A DNA stretch of 64,000 bases. Source: Curtobacterium sp. MCBD17_035. Lineage in GTDB: Bacteria; Actinomycetota; Actinomycetes; Actinomycetales; Microbacteriaceae. A program made the position numbers and the translations under genes. Shown here piece by piece: positions 33,400-42,295 of this stretch (within the stretch, counting starts at the first letter, position 1; each line of letters begins with the position of its first letter). The notes under the pieces were generated by a model. It made no database searches. It had not been told where the DNA came from and was given only the letters and a program-made list of their open reading frames with translations. Location of the stretch: positions 1,178,001 to 1,242,000 of the forward strand of contig NZ_CP126279.1 of the NCBI RefSeq assembly GCF_003234815.2. Reading direction: 5' to 3'.

Positions 33400-34338
33400 A
33401 TGGACGACGACGTGCGTGATCGCGCGCTGGGGTCGGTGCTCGCCGCCGCATGCGGTGACGCCCTCGGCGCCGGCTACGAGTTCGGACCGCCGCTCGCCCA
33501 GGACGCGCCCGTGCGCATGCGGGGTGGCGGACCCACGGGTACCGCGCCGGGGGAATGGACCGACGACACCGCGATGGGGATCCCCGTGCTCGAGGCCCTC
33601 GCGCGCGGCGATCGCCTCGACGACGCCCGGACGCTCGGACGCATCGTGGCGGAGTGGGCCGACTGGGCGCAGGACGCCCCCGACGCCGGTGTCCAGACCC
33701 GCGCGGTGTTCGCCGAGCTCGACGCCAACACCGAGGCCGCTGCCCGCGCCGCCGCACTCGCGGTGCACCAGGCGAACGGCCGGTCCGCTGGCAACGGGTC
33801 GCTCATGCGGACCGGGCCCGTCGCGCTCGCGTACCTCGGAGACGGCACGAAGCGGGGACTCGCCGCGGCGGCCCGACGGGTCTCGGAACTGACGCACCAC
33901 GAGGACGACGCCGGTGACGCCTGCGTGCTCTGGACGGCCGCGATCCGCCGCGCGGTCCGGAAGGGCCACGTCGACGTCCGGACGGGGATCCCGCTCCTGC
34001 CGCGGGCACGCCGCGCCCGGTGGCTCGCGCTCCTCGATGAGGCCGAGCAGTCGAACCCGGCGGACTTCGCCGACCGGAACGGCTGGGTCGTGGCGGCGCT
34101 CCAGAGGGCCGTCTCCGCCGTCACCCGCGGCAGCGACCTCGTCGACGTCCTCGAGCGCGCGGTCCGGGGCGGGAACGACACCGACACCGTCGCGGCGATC
34201 GCGGGCAGCCTCGCCGGCGCCCGGTACGGGGCGGGCGCCCTGCCCGATGAGTGGCTCGCGGTGGTGCACGGCTGGCCCGGCAAGCGCATCGACTGGCTCC
34301 GGACCCTGACCGCGCGGGCGCTCGCGACCACGCACTGA
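33400..34338 (+). CDS. ADP-ribosylglycohydrolase family protein
   Basis: 312 residues. The binuclear Mg/Mn site residues appear in GDALGAGYEFG (about 16-26), EWTDDTAMGIPVL (about 50-62) and GGNDTDTVAAIAGSLAGARYG (about 252-272), the hallmark of the DraG/ARH family. SAGNGSLMRTGPVAL is also typical. These enzymes remove ADP-ribose from proteins, DNA or small molecules. GGGAGG lies five bases before ATG 33400. No ADP-ribosyltransferase partner is near, so the substrate is unknown. A TAGCGT box at 33378 could be its -10. Confidence 0.9.
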   Translation: MDDDVRDRALGSVLAAACGDALGAGYEFGPPLAQDAPVRMRGGGPTGTAPGEWTDDTAMGIPVLEALARGDRLDDARTLGRIVAEWADWAQDAPDAGVQTRAVFAELDANTEAAARAAALAVHQANGRSAGNGSLMRTGPVALAYLGDGTKRGLAAAARRVSELTHHEDDAGDACVLWTAAIRRAVRKGHVDVRTGIPLLPRARRARWLALLDEAEQSNPADFADRNGWVVAALQRAVSAVTRGSDLVDVLERAVRGGNDTDTVAAIAGSLAGARYGAGALPDEWLAVVHGWPGKRIDWLRTLTARALATTH

Positions 34339-34474
34339 CCGGCTCCCGGGGGACTCGGTGGACCGGTTCCGGTCGTCGTCCGGTGCCCGCTGCCGGGCCC
34401 TGCGACGGTGCCGGCGCGCGGGGTACGGGTCTCGTCCGCCGATCGTCCGACCACTGCCGGAACCCCACGCGCTA

Positions 34475-34503
34475 TGGACGAGCTGTGAGCGGCAGGGTAG
34501 GGT
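34475..34503 (+). promoter_or_regulatory. Candidate promoter of the A-T-TE gene
   Basis: TGGACG (34475-34480) and TAGGGT (34498-34503) are 17 bases apart, about 48 bases before the start codon. The remainder of the 34339-34550 gap shows nothing else. Confidence 0.4.
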
Positions 34504-34550
34504 CGCACCACCCGAACACGACCCCCGACCCGAAACGGGAGGTTCTGCCC

Positions 34551-37442
34551 ATGCACGACGCCCACCCAGGCGCCGCGATGGTTCCGGACCGCGCTGCCCC
34601 GACGCGCACCGGAACCGACGAGGACACCACCATGTCCGAGCGCAGAGCGACCACGCTGTCCTCGACGACCGCCGGCGGCGCGCCTCGATCGTCCGTCGGT
34701 GCCGCGCCCGACGACCGACACCCCGCCGTCGCGATCGCGCCGCCGGCCGAGTCCTCGCGGCAGGGCGAGCTCATGCCCGAGCATTCCCTGCTCGAACGCT
34801 GGGCCCGCACCGCAGCCAGGTGGCCGGACGAGATCGCGCTGTCCGACGAGCACACGACGGTGACCTACCGGCAGGCCGACGAGATCAGCCGCGCCCTCGG
34901 CGCACTCCTCGACGAGCGCCTCCGGCCGGACGACCACAGCGCGGCCGGCGTCGGCCCCGTGCCCGGTGACGGGCCGGTGCCGGTCGGGATCATGGCCAGC
35001 CAGACGAGCGGCGGCGTGCTCGGCGTCCTCGGTCTCGCGTTCGCCGGCCGGCTGCTCGTCGTCCTCGACGCCCATCTGCCAGAGGCACGGATCCGGCACG
35101 TCATCGCGCTCGCGGGCATCACCGAGATCGTCGCGGACGAGGCGCACCGCGCGCTCGCGGCGACGCTCGTGGCGGGCCCGACCGCGGTCCTCCCGCTCGA
35201 CCCGATGCTCGACGAGGCCCAGTCGATCGCCGCAGCGGGCGGGCCGATCCGGGTCGTGCCCGCCGCCCTCGAGCGCGGCGGCACGGACGGCTTCAACATC
35301 GTGTTCACGTCCGGCTCGACGGGCGCGCCGAAGGGCGTCGTGACGAGCCACCGAGCCATGCTCGCGGACGTCACCGGCTACCGCGAGCGCCTCGGGCTCG
35401 CTCCCGGCGAGCGCTCCGCCGTCGTGCTGCCCGTCGGGTTCGCCGCGGGGTTCGCCATGGCGTTCGGCACGATCCACTCGGGTGCCGAGGCGCACCTGCT
35501 CGACGCGCGTGACGCCGGGGTGCTCGGACTCGTCGACCGCATCGCGGAGCGCGGCATCACCGTGTTGCAGAGCACCCCGCACCTCGCCCGGACGATCGCC
35601 GACGCGCTCGGACCCGACGACGACCGGCTCCGCGGGCTCCGGGTGTTCGCCACCGTCGGTGAGGCCGTGACGGGGACCGACGTCGCGGCGGTACGACCGC
35701 TGTTCGGCCCGACGACGTCGTTCTTCAACTTCACCGGGTCGAGCGAGACCGCGTCGCTCGCCTTCAACGAGATCGCGCCGGGCGATCCGGTGCCCGAGGG
35801 GAGCATCCCGGCGGGCGAGCCGGCGTTCGACAAGGAGATCCGGATCCTCCGCGAGGACGGCACCACCGCGGCGGTCGGCGAGACCGGCCAGTTGCTGTGC
35901 GTGTCCGACGCGGTGACCCCGGGGTACTGGGGCGCGTACGAGCAGACGGCACTCCATGCCGGGATCGCCGAGGACGGCCGGGCCACCTGGAAGCAGGGCG
36001 ACCTCGCGCGGATCGACGAGGACGGCAAACTCACGCTCCTCGGTCGGGCCGACGACGCGGTCAAGGTCCGCGGGTACCTCGTCGAGCCGAGCGAGATCGA
36101 GGCCGCCATCCGCCGCATCGACACGGTCCAGGAGGCCGTGGTCACCGCGATCGTGCAACCCGGGGCATCCACGCGCCTCGTCGCCTACGTCGTCGGTCGA
36201 GCCGGGCGGCGCACGGCGTCGCCCGCTGCGATCCGACGTGCCCTGCGCGCCGAACTCCCCGCCTACATGGTGCCCGGGACGATCGTGCCGATGGTGGCGC
36301 TGCCGCGGAACGAGCGCGGCAAGGTCGACCGCGCCGAGCTCCCGCCGCCCCCGGCCGCCGGGACCGGAGACGACGCCGGTGGGGGCGACGGCGCGGTCGC
36401 CACGATGGACGAGACCACCCACGACCAGTGGGAACTCGCCGTCGGGCAGATCTGGGCCGAGGTCCTCGGGCTGCCCGCCGTCGCGCCGGAGGACGACTTC
36501 GCGTCGCTCGGCGGGGACTCCCTGGCCGCGGAGGAGATGCTCGCCGCCGTGTCCGACCGGATCGGAGTCGAGGTGCGGTCCGCCGAGATCCTCGAGCATC
36601 CGACCCTGGCGGACTTCGCGCGGCGGGTCCGTGCCGGGACCAGAGCCGTGCCGAGCCACCCCGACGTCGTCAAGCTGACGAGTGGCGGCGGCGCGCCCGT
36701 GTTCTGCTTCCCCGGTGCCGGCGCCCTCGGCCTGACGTTCGTGCCCCTGGCCCGGCACCTGGCCGACCACGACGTGTACGTGTTCCAGCAGCACGGCCTC
36801 GAACGGCGCAGCCTGCCGGACTGGAGCGTCCCCGCGGCGGCGCGTCGGTTCATCGAACTCATGCGCGTGGTCCAGCCGCACGGCCCGTACCGGCTCATCG
36901 GGCACTCGCTCGGCGGCCTGATCGCCCTCGAGATCGCGACGACCCTCGCCGAGAACGGGGAGACCGTCGAGCACGTCGTGCTCCTGGACACCTACCTGCC
37001 GCGGAGCACGGCGGAGCAGGGCGCGCTCGAGTTCGCCCGACTGCCGGAGCGCGAGCACGGGTCGCGGGTGCTCAACGCGGTGCGCCGCGGCGCGGAACAA
37101 CAGCTCCGCAGGGTCCTGCCGGGTGGACTCCCGCAGGTCAAGCGGGTGTCCCGCCGGCTCCGCGCCTACACGGCGGGGGTCGTCCGGTACCAGGGGCAGG
37201 ACCACTTCGACGCGTTCTTCGACCAGGCCTCGGTGATGGTCCGCCGGCACCGGGTGCGCCCGTACGACGGCAGGGTCACGTTCGTGTTCGCCGACGGCAA
37301 CCCGGACGGGCCGGACTCGTGGCGCCCCTACCTGCGCGGCGAGATGCGGTTCCCCCGGCTCGCGAGCGAACACAGTTCCCTGCTCCGCGAACCCCACGTG
37401 ACCGAACTCGCGGCGATGCTCCACGACGTCACGGGGATCTGA
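34551..37442 (+). CDS. Free-standing NRPS-like enzyme with A-T-TE domains
   Basis: 963 residues. Adenylation domain (about 80-600): ATP loop FTSGSTGAPKG (252-262), NFTGSSETASLAF, QGDLARIDEDGKL, GRADDAVKVRGYLVEPSEIE and the C-terminal lysine in NERGKVDRAEL. Carrier domain: FASLGGDSLAAEEML with the phosphopantetheine site Ser657. Thioesterase: PVFCFPGAGALGLTF, nucleophile Ser786 in GHSLGGLIALE, and a late His in EHSSLL. There is no condensation domain, so the enzyme can load one acid and release, dimerise or cyclise it. GGGAGG lies eight bases before ATG 34551. No other biosynthetic gene is next to it and it also needs a phosphopantetheinyl transferase from elsewhere. Product unknown. Confidence 0.88.
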   Translation: MHDAHPGAAMVPDRAAPTRTGTDEDTTMSERRATTLSSTTAGGAPRSSVGAAPDDRHPAVAIAPPAESSRQGELMPEHSLLERWARTAARWPDEIALSDEHTTVTYRQADEISRALGALLDERLRPDDHSAAGVGPVPGDGPVPVGIMASQTSGGVLGVLGLAFAGRLLVVLDAHLPEARIRHVIALAGITEIVADEAHRALAATLVAGPTAVLPLDPMLDEAQSIAAAGGPIRVVPAALERGGTDGFNIVFTSGSTGAPKGVVTSHRAMLADVTGYRERLGLAPGERSAVVLPVGFAAGFAMAFGTIHSGAEAHLLDARDAGVLGLVDRIAERGITVLQSTPHLARTIADALGPDDDRLRGLRVFATVGEAVTGTDVAAVRPLFGPTTSFFNFTGSSETASLAFNEIAPGDPVPEGSIPAGEPAFDKEIRILREDGTTAAVGETGQLLCVSDAVTPGYWGAYEQTALHAGIAEDGRATWKQGDLARIDEDGKLTLLGRADDAVKVRGYLVEPSEIEAAIRRIDTVQEAVVTAIVQPGASTRLVAYVVGRAGRRTASPAAIRRALRAELPAYMVPGTIVPMVALPRNERGKVDRAELPPPPAAGTGDDAGGGDGAVATMDETTHDQWELAVGQIWAEVLGLPAVAPEDDFASLGGDSLAAEEMLAAVSDRIGVEVRSAEILEHPTLADFARRVRAGTRAVPSHPDVVKLTSGGGAPVFCFPGAGALGLTFVPLARHLADHDVYVFQQHGLERRSLPDWSVPAAARRFIELMRVVQPHGPYRLIGHSLGGLIALEIATTLAENGETVEHVVLLDTYLPRSTAEQGALEFARLPEREHGSRVLNAVRRGAEQQLRRVLPGGLPQVKRVSRRLRAYTAGVVRYQGQDHFDAFFDQASVMVRRHRVRPYDGRVTFVFADGNPDGPDSWRPYLRGEMRFPRLASEHSSLLREPHVTELAAMLHDVTGI

Positions 37443-37471
37443 CCGCACGGCCACGGCACCGGCGGCGGGGA

Positions 37472-37477
37472 TACGAT
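37472..37477 (+). promoter_or_regulatory. -10 box of a probably leaderless transcript
   Basis: TACGAT lies seven bases before ATG 37485. Confidence 0.4.
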
Positions 37478-37484
37478 CCCGGGC

Positions 37485-37904
37485 ATGGAAACGCCCGAGG
37501 AGCCGTACGACTTCGCCGACCAGAACGCCAAGCTCATCGTCCTCGAGGCGCTGTGCTACGACCTCGACGTCCTCGAGCCGTACGCGGGTGCGGCCCACGA
37601 GGACGCCGAGGACGAGGACGAGGTCGTCGAGGGCTCCGGGCAGCTCGCCCGCGAGTACTACGAGGACCTCGAGGTCCTGCCCTCGCAGCTCGCGCTGGTG
37701 ACGCAGCTGACCGTCGACGGGGACCTCCAGATCTACGGCGACGTCGATCCCGACTGGAGCGGGGACGACGACCGCCACGACCCGCTGACGTGGAGCGACA
37801 TCGTGGAGTTGCCGGCGCTCGAAACCGTGTGGACGTCCGCGCCGTTGCCCGCGCACGTCGACGCCGAGCTCCGGGCCAAGGGCGTGACGATCGAGACCAC
37901 GTAG
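37485..37904 (+). CDS. Acidic hypothetical protein, possibly DUF6892-like
   Basis: 139 residues, strongly acidic. FADQNAKLIVLEALCYDLDVLEPY near the start resembles the opening of DUF6892-type proteins, some of which look like immunity proteins; this match is tentative. Then comes an acidic stretch (HEDAEDEDEVVEG) and a strand-rich part (LVTQLTVDGDLQIYGDVDPDW). There is no signal peptide or membrane segment and no catalytic motif. It stands alone 42 bases behind the NRPS-like gene. Confidence 0.65.
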   Translation: METPEEPYDFADQNAKLIVLEALCYDLDVLEPYAGAAHEDAEDEDEVVEGSGQLAREYYEDLEVLPSQLALVTQLTVDGDLQIYGDVDPDWSGDDDRHDPLTWSDIVELPALETVWTSAPLPAHVDAELRAKGVTIETT

Positions 37905-37940
37905 GTCGGCGGTGTCGGGGGTGTCCGGCAGGGTGTCGGC

Positions 37941-38582
37941 ATGAGCGGCATCGACACGTGGATCCAGGTCGTCGGGACCGTCGTCGCGCTGCTCGGCGTG
38001 GTCGTGTCGTGGGTGTACACCGCGCGGCAGCAGCAGCGTGACGCCCGGACCGCCGAGCGCGCCCGTCGAGCTGCGGAGCAGGACCGGCTCGCCGCCGCCG
38101 CGAGCGCCGAACGGGCCGAGCGCACCTCGGCGCTGTCCATCGACACCCTCGAGCGCATCGCCGGCGCGCTCGAACGCCTGGCACGACCAGGCGGGGGTCC
38201 GCCGTCCACGCCCGCTCCGTCGGACGCCGGCCGGGAGGCCCGTGCCGCGTCGGTCCCTCCGGCTCCGTCCGTCTCGTGGCGGATCGCGTCGGCGCCGGAC
38301 GGCGGTGCCGTCCTCCGGAACACCGGCACGGCGAGCGCGTTCGACGTGCGTCTGACGGCGGACCCGACCATGCCGGTCGTCGTGTCCGAGCCGCCGGCGG
38401 ACCTCGCCGCGGGGGAGTCCCTCGCGTTCCGGGCCGTCCCCGACGCCGCGACGCGGGACCGGACCCTGACGGTGACGTGGCGGGCGACACCGGACGGGCC
38501 GACGTCCCGATGGCGGTACCCGTTCCTCCCGGCCGACGGTGCGAGCGGAGGCGACGTGTCCGCGAGCCGTCCCGCGCCCTGA
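37941..38582 (+). CDS. Membrane-anchored coiled-coil hypothetical protein
   Basis: 213 residues. One N-terminal helix, WIQVVGTVVALLGVVVSWVYTA (about 7-28), anchors it; a charged Ala/Arg/Glu-rich coiled coil follows (about 29-80), then a proline-rich linker and a C-terminal beta-sandwich-like part (WRIASAPDGGAVLRNTGTASAFDVRL, then LTVTWRATPDG). The topology suggests a single-pass membrane protein with a soluble sensor or scaffold. No family is recognised. Confidence 0.7.
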   Translation: MSGIDTWIQVVGTVVALLGVVVSWVYTARQQQRDARTAERARRAAEQDRLAAAASAERAERTSALSIDTLERIAGALERLARPGGGPPSTPAPSDAGREARAASVPPAPSVSWRIASAPDGGAVLRNTGTASAFDVRLTADPTMPVVVSEPPADLAAGESLAFRAVPDAATRDRTLTVTWRATPDGPTSRWRYPFLPADGASGGDVSASRPAP

Positions 38583-38593
38583 TCCGCGCCGGC

Positions 38594-39232
38594 TCAGCGG
38601 ACGGCCGCGGAGAACGCGGCGAGCTGGTCCGTGAACTGTCGTGCGCCGCCCTGGGCGGGGTGGCGGACGGCGACCGCGTCGATGCCGGCGGTGGCGAGCG
38701 CTCCCTGGGCCTTCCGCCCCACGGCGACGACGTGCTCGATGCGCAGCGCCTCGAGCAGCGCGAGCGTCGCGGGAGCGCCGGCTCGGACCTCGGCCGGTCG
38801 GGGCGTCCGGTTCGTGCGTCGGTCGGGCGCGGCGAACGGGTGGTGCGGGTACACCGGCCACGCGACGGGCAACGGCCCCGCCCAGTCCCGGAGCGCGGCC
38901 CAGACCACCCGCGAGGAGGCCTCCCACGGCGCGGTCGGCGCCGGCGGTCGCGCGAAGCCGTCACCCTCGGCGGCCCCGGTCACGATCCCCGGGCGCGCGT
39001 CGAGTTCCCGCACGCTGACGAACGGCAGGCCCGTGTTCGTCATGCCCCGCCAGCCGGGGGCCTCGGCGACGAGCAGCACGGTCGATCCGGCGTCGGCGAG
39101 CAGGCGCAGGTACCGGTCGAGGTTGCCGCGTCGGAGCGTGCCCTCCGCCGACGCGTCGTACAACGCCTCGGCGTCGTCGGGCACCGGGACCGCGTCGAGC
39201 GCCGACCAGAACGCGGCGAGGTCGAGGGGCAT
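38594..39232 (-). CDS. Uracil-DNA glycosylase superfamily protein
   Basis: 212 residues. VLLVAEAPGWRGMTNTGLPFVS (about 48-69) corresponds to the active-site loop of UDG-like proteins (GEAPG followed by a G-PF motif), and the C-terminal HPAQGGARQF to the DNA-intercalating HPS/P loop. VVWAALRDWAGPLPVAWPVYPHHP and LRIEHVVAVGRKAQGAL fill the core. It may remove uracil or another damaged base, or be a non-repair relative. ATG 39232 has a GGATGGGG site upstream. It converges with the 213-residue membrane protein. Confidence 0.75.
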   Translation of the reverse strand: MPLDLAAFWSALDAVPVPDDAEALYDASAEGTLRRGNLDRYLRLLADAGSTVLLVAEAPGWRGMTNTGLPFVSVRELDARPGIVTGAAEGDGFARPPAPTAPWEASSRVVWAALRDWAGPLPVAWPVYPHHPFAAPDRRTNRTPRPAEVRAGAPATLALLEALRIEHVVAVGRKAQGALATAGIDAVAVRHPAQGGARQFTDQLAAFSAAVR

Positions 39233-39282
39233 GTCCCCATCCTGCCGCTCGCACCATCGGCCGAGCACGACCGTCGCGGTCC

Positions 39283-39312
39283 TTGACGTCCGACCGCGAG
39301 CCCGAATACGGT
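39283..39312 (+). promoter_or_regulatory. Promoter upstream of the AHSA1-like gene
   Basis: TTGACG (39283-39288) and TACGGT (39307-39312) are 18 bases apart; five of six -35 bases match the consensus. The leader to the ATG would be about 65 bases. Confidence 0.5.
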
Positions 39313-39382
39313 GCTGCCGCGCGCTGACACGAGCACGACGAACCCGGCCGCACCGCCGCGGCCGAATCCGGAAGGACCCCCG

Positions 39383-39874
39383 ATGCCTCAGGACGACCCC
39401 CGCGGCCCGGCCGAGACGGAGCACATCCGCGTCGGCGACCAGAGCGTTCGGCACCGTCGCGAGTTCGATGCATCCGCGAGCGCCGTGCAACGCGCCCACA
39501 CCGATCCCGAGCGCTTCGTCCGGTGGATGGGGCCCCACGGCACCACCGTCCGGCTCGACCGGTTCGACGCGGTGACCGGCGGTGCGTTCCGCTACGTCGT
39601 CGAGGCGGCGAACGGCGACGGCTGGGCCTTCCGTGGCTCGTACCACGAGGTCGTGCCGGGTCGCATCGTCCACACGTGGGAGTACGAGGGCGAGAGCGGG
39701 GTGACGCTCGAGACCCTGCGGTTCGTGGACCTCGAGGGCGGGCGATCCGCGCTCGAGATCACCTCGACCCACGCCTCGAAGGAGGCCTGCGACGCCGTCC
39801 TCGCGAGCGGGATCGACGCCGGGATGGACGAGGACTTCGAGCGGATCGACGAGCTCCTCGCCGGTCAGGGGTAG
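39383..39874 (+). CDS. SRPBCC/AHSA1-type START-fold protein
   Basis: 163 residues. RREFDASASAVQRAHTDPERFVRWMGP, GGAFRYVV, FRGSYHEVVPGRIVHTWEYEG and LEITSTHASKEACDAVLASG form the usual helix-grip of AHSA1 proteins (activator of Hsp90 homologues). In bacteria they bind hydrophobic ligands or act in stress; many are fused to or near ArsR regulators, which is not the case here. GGAAGGA lies six bases before ATG 39383. It converges with the HNH lipoprotein. Confidence 0.85.
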   Translation: MPQDDPRGPAETEHIRVGDQSVRHRREFDASASAVQRAHTDPERFVRWMGPHGTTVRLDRFDAVTGGAFRYVVEAANGDGWAFRGSYHEVVPGRIVHTWEYEGESGVTLETLRFVDLEGGRSALEITSTHASKEACDAVLASGIDAGMDEDFERIDELLAGQG

Positions 39875-39890
39875 CACCGGCCGTCCGCGG

Positions 39891-40931
39891 TCAGTCCTCG
39901 CAGGCCGTGCCGTCGCCGTCGCGGTCGAGCTGGCGCGAGTACCCCGGGTCGCCGACGTGGAGCGGTGCCGCACCGGCTGCCCGGACCGCCGCACAGTTCG
40001 CGAAGCTCGGTGCCGGCGTCGGACCGGCAGGTGTCGCAGCCGGCGCTCCGGGAGCCGCAGGAGTCGCCGGAGCGGGGGCGACGGCGGCGCCGCCCGACCC
40101 GCTTCCGGCGGCCGTGCCTCCCGGTCGGGCCGAGAACGCCGTGCGGACCGCGGGCTGCATCGGGCAGGTCGCCAGGATCCGGGCGATCGCGTCGTGTTCG
40201 GCTGGGGTGACCCAGAGTCCGTACGCGGCCTTCACCGCGACCTGCCGGGCCACGTAGGAGCACCGGAACGCGACGACGTGCGGCAGCCATGTGGCGGCAT
40301 CACCGGACCCCTTCTGCTCGTTCGACGGCCCGTCGACCGCCAGGAGGTTGCCCGGGTCGTTCGCCAGGTCCTCCCGAGCCTCCTGGTCGAGCTGCTGCGC
40401 CCCCGTCTGCCAGGCGTCCTCGAGCGCCACGACGTGGTCGATCTGCACGGCGGCCGAGGTCGTCGCGCCGCGCGTGAACCGGATCGCCGCTCCCGTGTAG
40501 GGCGACACGAGGGTGCCGGACAGCACCCGGCAGCCTCCCGGGCGCTCGACGTCCGTGAGATCGCGCGCCAGGACGTCGTCGCGGGTGTCACATCCGTCGT
40601 GGTCGCGGTCGAGCCAGGCGGTGCCGAAGTCGCCGACGCGGTCGTACCCGGTCGCCGCGGCGCGGCCCTTGACGGGCAGCGTCGCCAGGAGGGCGACGGC
40701 GGTGCCTGTCGCCGTGGAGGGGGTGTCGGCGGCACCCGGGGCGGTCGCCGCGCTCGCGGCAGCGCTCACGCTCACCGCGCCGGGGCCGGCAGCAGCGGTG
40801 CCCGCCCCGCCGATGCCGCCGGTGCCGGAGCCGGGAGGCACGCTGCCGCTCACCGCCGAGCACCCGGTCAGCAGGCACAGGGTCCCGGCGACGAGCGCCG
40901 CCCGGACGACTCGCCGGAGCACGGCGCTCAC
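39891..40931 (-). CDS. Secreted lipoprotein with DUF1524-type HNH and Excalibur domains
   Basis: 346 residues. Signal peptide with lipobox LLTGC, Cys24. A Gly/Ala/Ser-rich linker is followed by an HNH-like DUF1524 core (RGATTSAAVQIDHVVALEDAW, then FANDPGN-like ANDPGNLLAVDG with SNEQKGSGDAATWLPH). A Pro/Ala linker leads to the C-terminal Excalibur calcium-binding motif DRDGDGTACED. Such surface proteins are probable secreted nucleases. The GTG start overlaps the stop of the upstream GT4 gene (GTGA). Coupling of a cell-surface nuclease to a glycosyltransferase is not obvious functionally. Confidence 0.86.
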   Translation of the reverse strand: MSAVLRRVVRAALVAGTLCLLTGCSAVSGSVPPGSGTGGIGGAGTAAAGPGAVSVSAAASAATAPGAADTPSTATGTAVALLATLPVKGRAAATGYDRVGDFGTAWLDRDHDGCDTRDDVLARDLTDVERPGGCRVLSGTLVSPYTGAAIRFTRGATTSAAVQIDHVVALEDAWQTGAQQLDQEAREDLANDPGNLLAVDGPSNEQKGSGDAATWLPHVVAFRCSYVARQVAVKAAYGLWVTPAEHDAIARILATCPMQPAVRTAFSARPGGTAAGSGSGGAAVAPAPATPAAPGAPAATPAGPTPAPSFANCAAVRAAGAAPLHVGDPGYSRQLDRDGDGTACED

Positions 40932-42169
40932 GCGGACGCGGAGCGCCGGCGCTCCTCGACGCGCGCGATCACCGACCGGTAGGTCTCGACGAGCCCCTCG
41001 GCGGACCGCTCCCAGCTGAGCCGCTCCGCGCGCTCCCGCCCCGCCGCGGCGAGCTGGTCCGCGAGCGCCGGATCGGTCAGGACGGTCGCGATGACGCCCG
41101 CCCAGACCTCCGGGTCGCGCGACTCCACGACGACGCCGGTCTCACCGTCCACGACCGCCTCGCGCAGGCCACCCGCGGCGGCGGCGACCACCGGCACGCC
41201 GGACGCGGAGCCCTCGAGCGCGACGAGACCGTACGTCTCGGAGTGCGACGGCACGAGCACGAGTCCTGCGTTGCGGAACAGCATCGCCAGGTCCGGGCGC
41301 GACTGCGGACCGACGAACCGGACCCGGTCCCCGATGCCGAGTCGATCCGCGAGCGCGCGGAGCTCCTCGACGTATCCGGTCGCCTCGCTCGACGCATCGC
41401 CCGCGATCACCAGGTCCGGCCGAACGGCCTCGGGAACGGCGGCGACCGCGGCGATCGCCAGGTCGAGGCCCTTGAGGGGCTGCACGCGCGCGGCCGCGAC
41501 GGCGTAGCGGGGGCGGTCGTGGGCGGCGGCGCGGGTCGCGGCGCTCGCCGGACGGAACACCGAGCCGTCGACGCCGGGTGGCACGATGACCACCCGATCC
41601 GCTGCGGCGCCGAGCCGGGAGCGGACGGTGTCGGCCTCGGCCTCGCTGATCGCGACGACGGCGTCCGACTCGCGCGCCAGGAACGCCTCGCCCTCCATCC
41701 GGCCCGCCGACTCGGGGCGCTCGCCCTCGGACAGCGGAGTCGCTGCGTCGGCGGCGATCGAGTGGAAGGACTGCACGTGGGGGACCCCGTGCTCCCGAGC
41801 CACCGGCAGCGCGGCCATGCCCGAGAACCAGTGGTGGGCGTGGAACACGTCGTACGGACCGAGCTCCGCCAGTCCCGCCCGGAACGGCTCGATGAAGGCG
41901 TCGTGTTCGCCCTTCGGGACCGGCTGTGCGGGCCCGGCCGACAGGAATCGGAGGCACACGCCCGCGACGATCTCGACGGAGTCCGGCTGCGTCGGTGACG
42001 ACCGGCGGGTGACGATCTCGACCCGATGCCCGAGGTCCGCGAGCGCCTCGGCCTGGTGTCGCACGACGACGTTCATCCCACCGACCTCGCCGGAACCGGG
42101 CTCGTCCCCGGGGGAGGTGTGCAGCGACACGAGCGCGATCCGGAGCGGGGTGGCGGGGGTGTCGGTCAC
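40928..42169 (-). CDS. GT4-family glycosyltransferase, MshA-like
   Basis: 413 residues, GT-B fold. EVGGMNVVVRHQAEALADLGHRVEI near the N-terminus, FHAHHWFSGM, VIVPPGVDGSVF, ARVQPLKGLDLAI and the donor-binding SETYGLVALEGSASGVPVVAA are typical of GT4. The GGMNV segment resembles MshA, which links GlcNAc to inositol phosphate in mycothiol synthesis, but many GT4 enzymes share it and no other mycothiol gene is near. It may instead make a glycolipid or exopolysaccharide. A -10 box six bases before GTG 42169 suggests a leaderless mRNA. Confidence 0.82.
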   Translation of the reverse strand: MTDTPATPLRIALVSLHTSPGDEPGSGEVGGMNVVVRHQAEALADLGHRVEIVTRRSSPTQPDSVEIVAGVCLRFLSAGPAQPVPKGEHDAFIEPFRAGLAELGPYDVFHAHHWFSGMAALPVAREHGVPHVQSFHSIAADAATPLSEGERPESAGRMEGEAFLARESDAVVAISEAEADTVRSRLGAAADRVVIVPPGVDGSVFRPASAATRAAAHDRPRYAVAAARVQPLKGLDLAIAAVAAVPEAVRPDLVIAGDASSEATGYVEELRALADRLGIGDRVRFVGPQSRPDLAMLFRNAGLVLVPSHSETYGLVALEGSASGVPVVAAAAGGLREAVVDGETGVVVESRDPEVWAGVIATVLTDPALADQLAAAGRERAERLSWERSAEGLVETYRSVIARVEERRRSASA

Positions 42170-42175
42170 CGCGTC

Positions 42176-42181
42176 AGCCTA
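42176..42181 (-). promoter_or_regulatory. -10 box of a probably leaderless transcript
   Basis: TAGGCT on the minus strand lies six bases before GTG 42169. Confidence 0.4.
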
Positions 42182-42221
42182 CTGGCGAGCGGGTCGCGCC
42201 CCGCCCCGCTTCCCATCTCAT

Positions 42222-42279
42222 CGAGATCGCAGTCGTTGCCGCTTCGATCCCCATTGAAGCGACACCGGCTGCGATCTCG
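42222..42279. repeat. 58-bp palindromic element (copy C)
   Basis: CGAGATCGCAGTCGTTGCCG begins the left arm (42222-42245); 21 of 24 arm bases pair with 42256-42279 around a 10-base loop. Intergenic, between the GT4 start and the VOC gene. The first 20 bases are identical to copy B in oleC. Confidence 0.87.
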
Positions 42280-42295
42280 TGACCCTCGTACGGGG

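Noticed and set aside
33474..38927. A very long minus-strand open frame (over 1800 codons) opposite the ADP-ribosylglycohydrolase, the A-T-TE gene and others
   Set aside because: It is antisense to several clear genes, is rich in Arg, His and Asp in the way GC-rich shadow frames are, and shows no domain.
40928..42169. Firm assignment as mshA (mycothiol synthesis)
   Set aside because: The GGMNV motif is shared by many GT4 enzymes and no other mycothiol gene is near, so only an MshA-like call is made.
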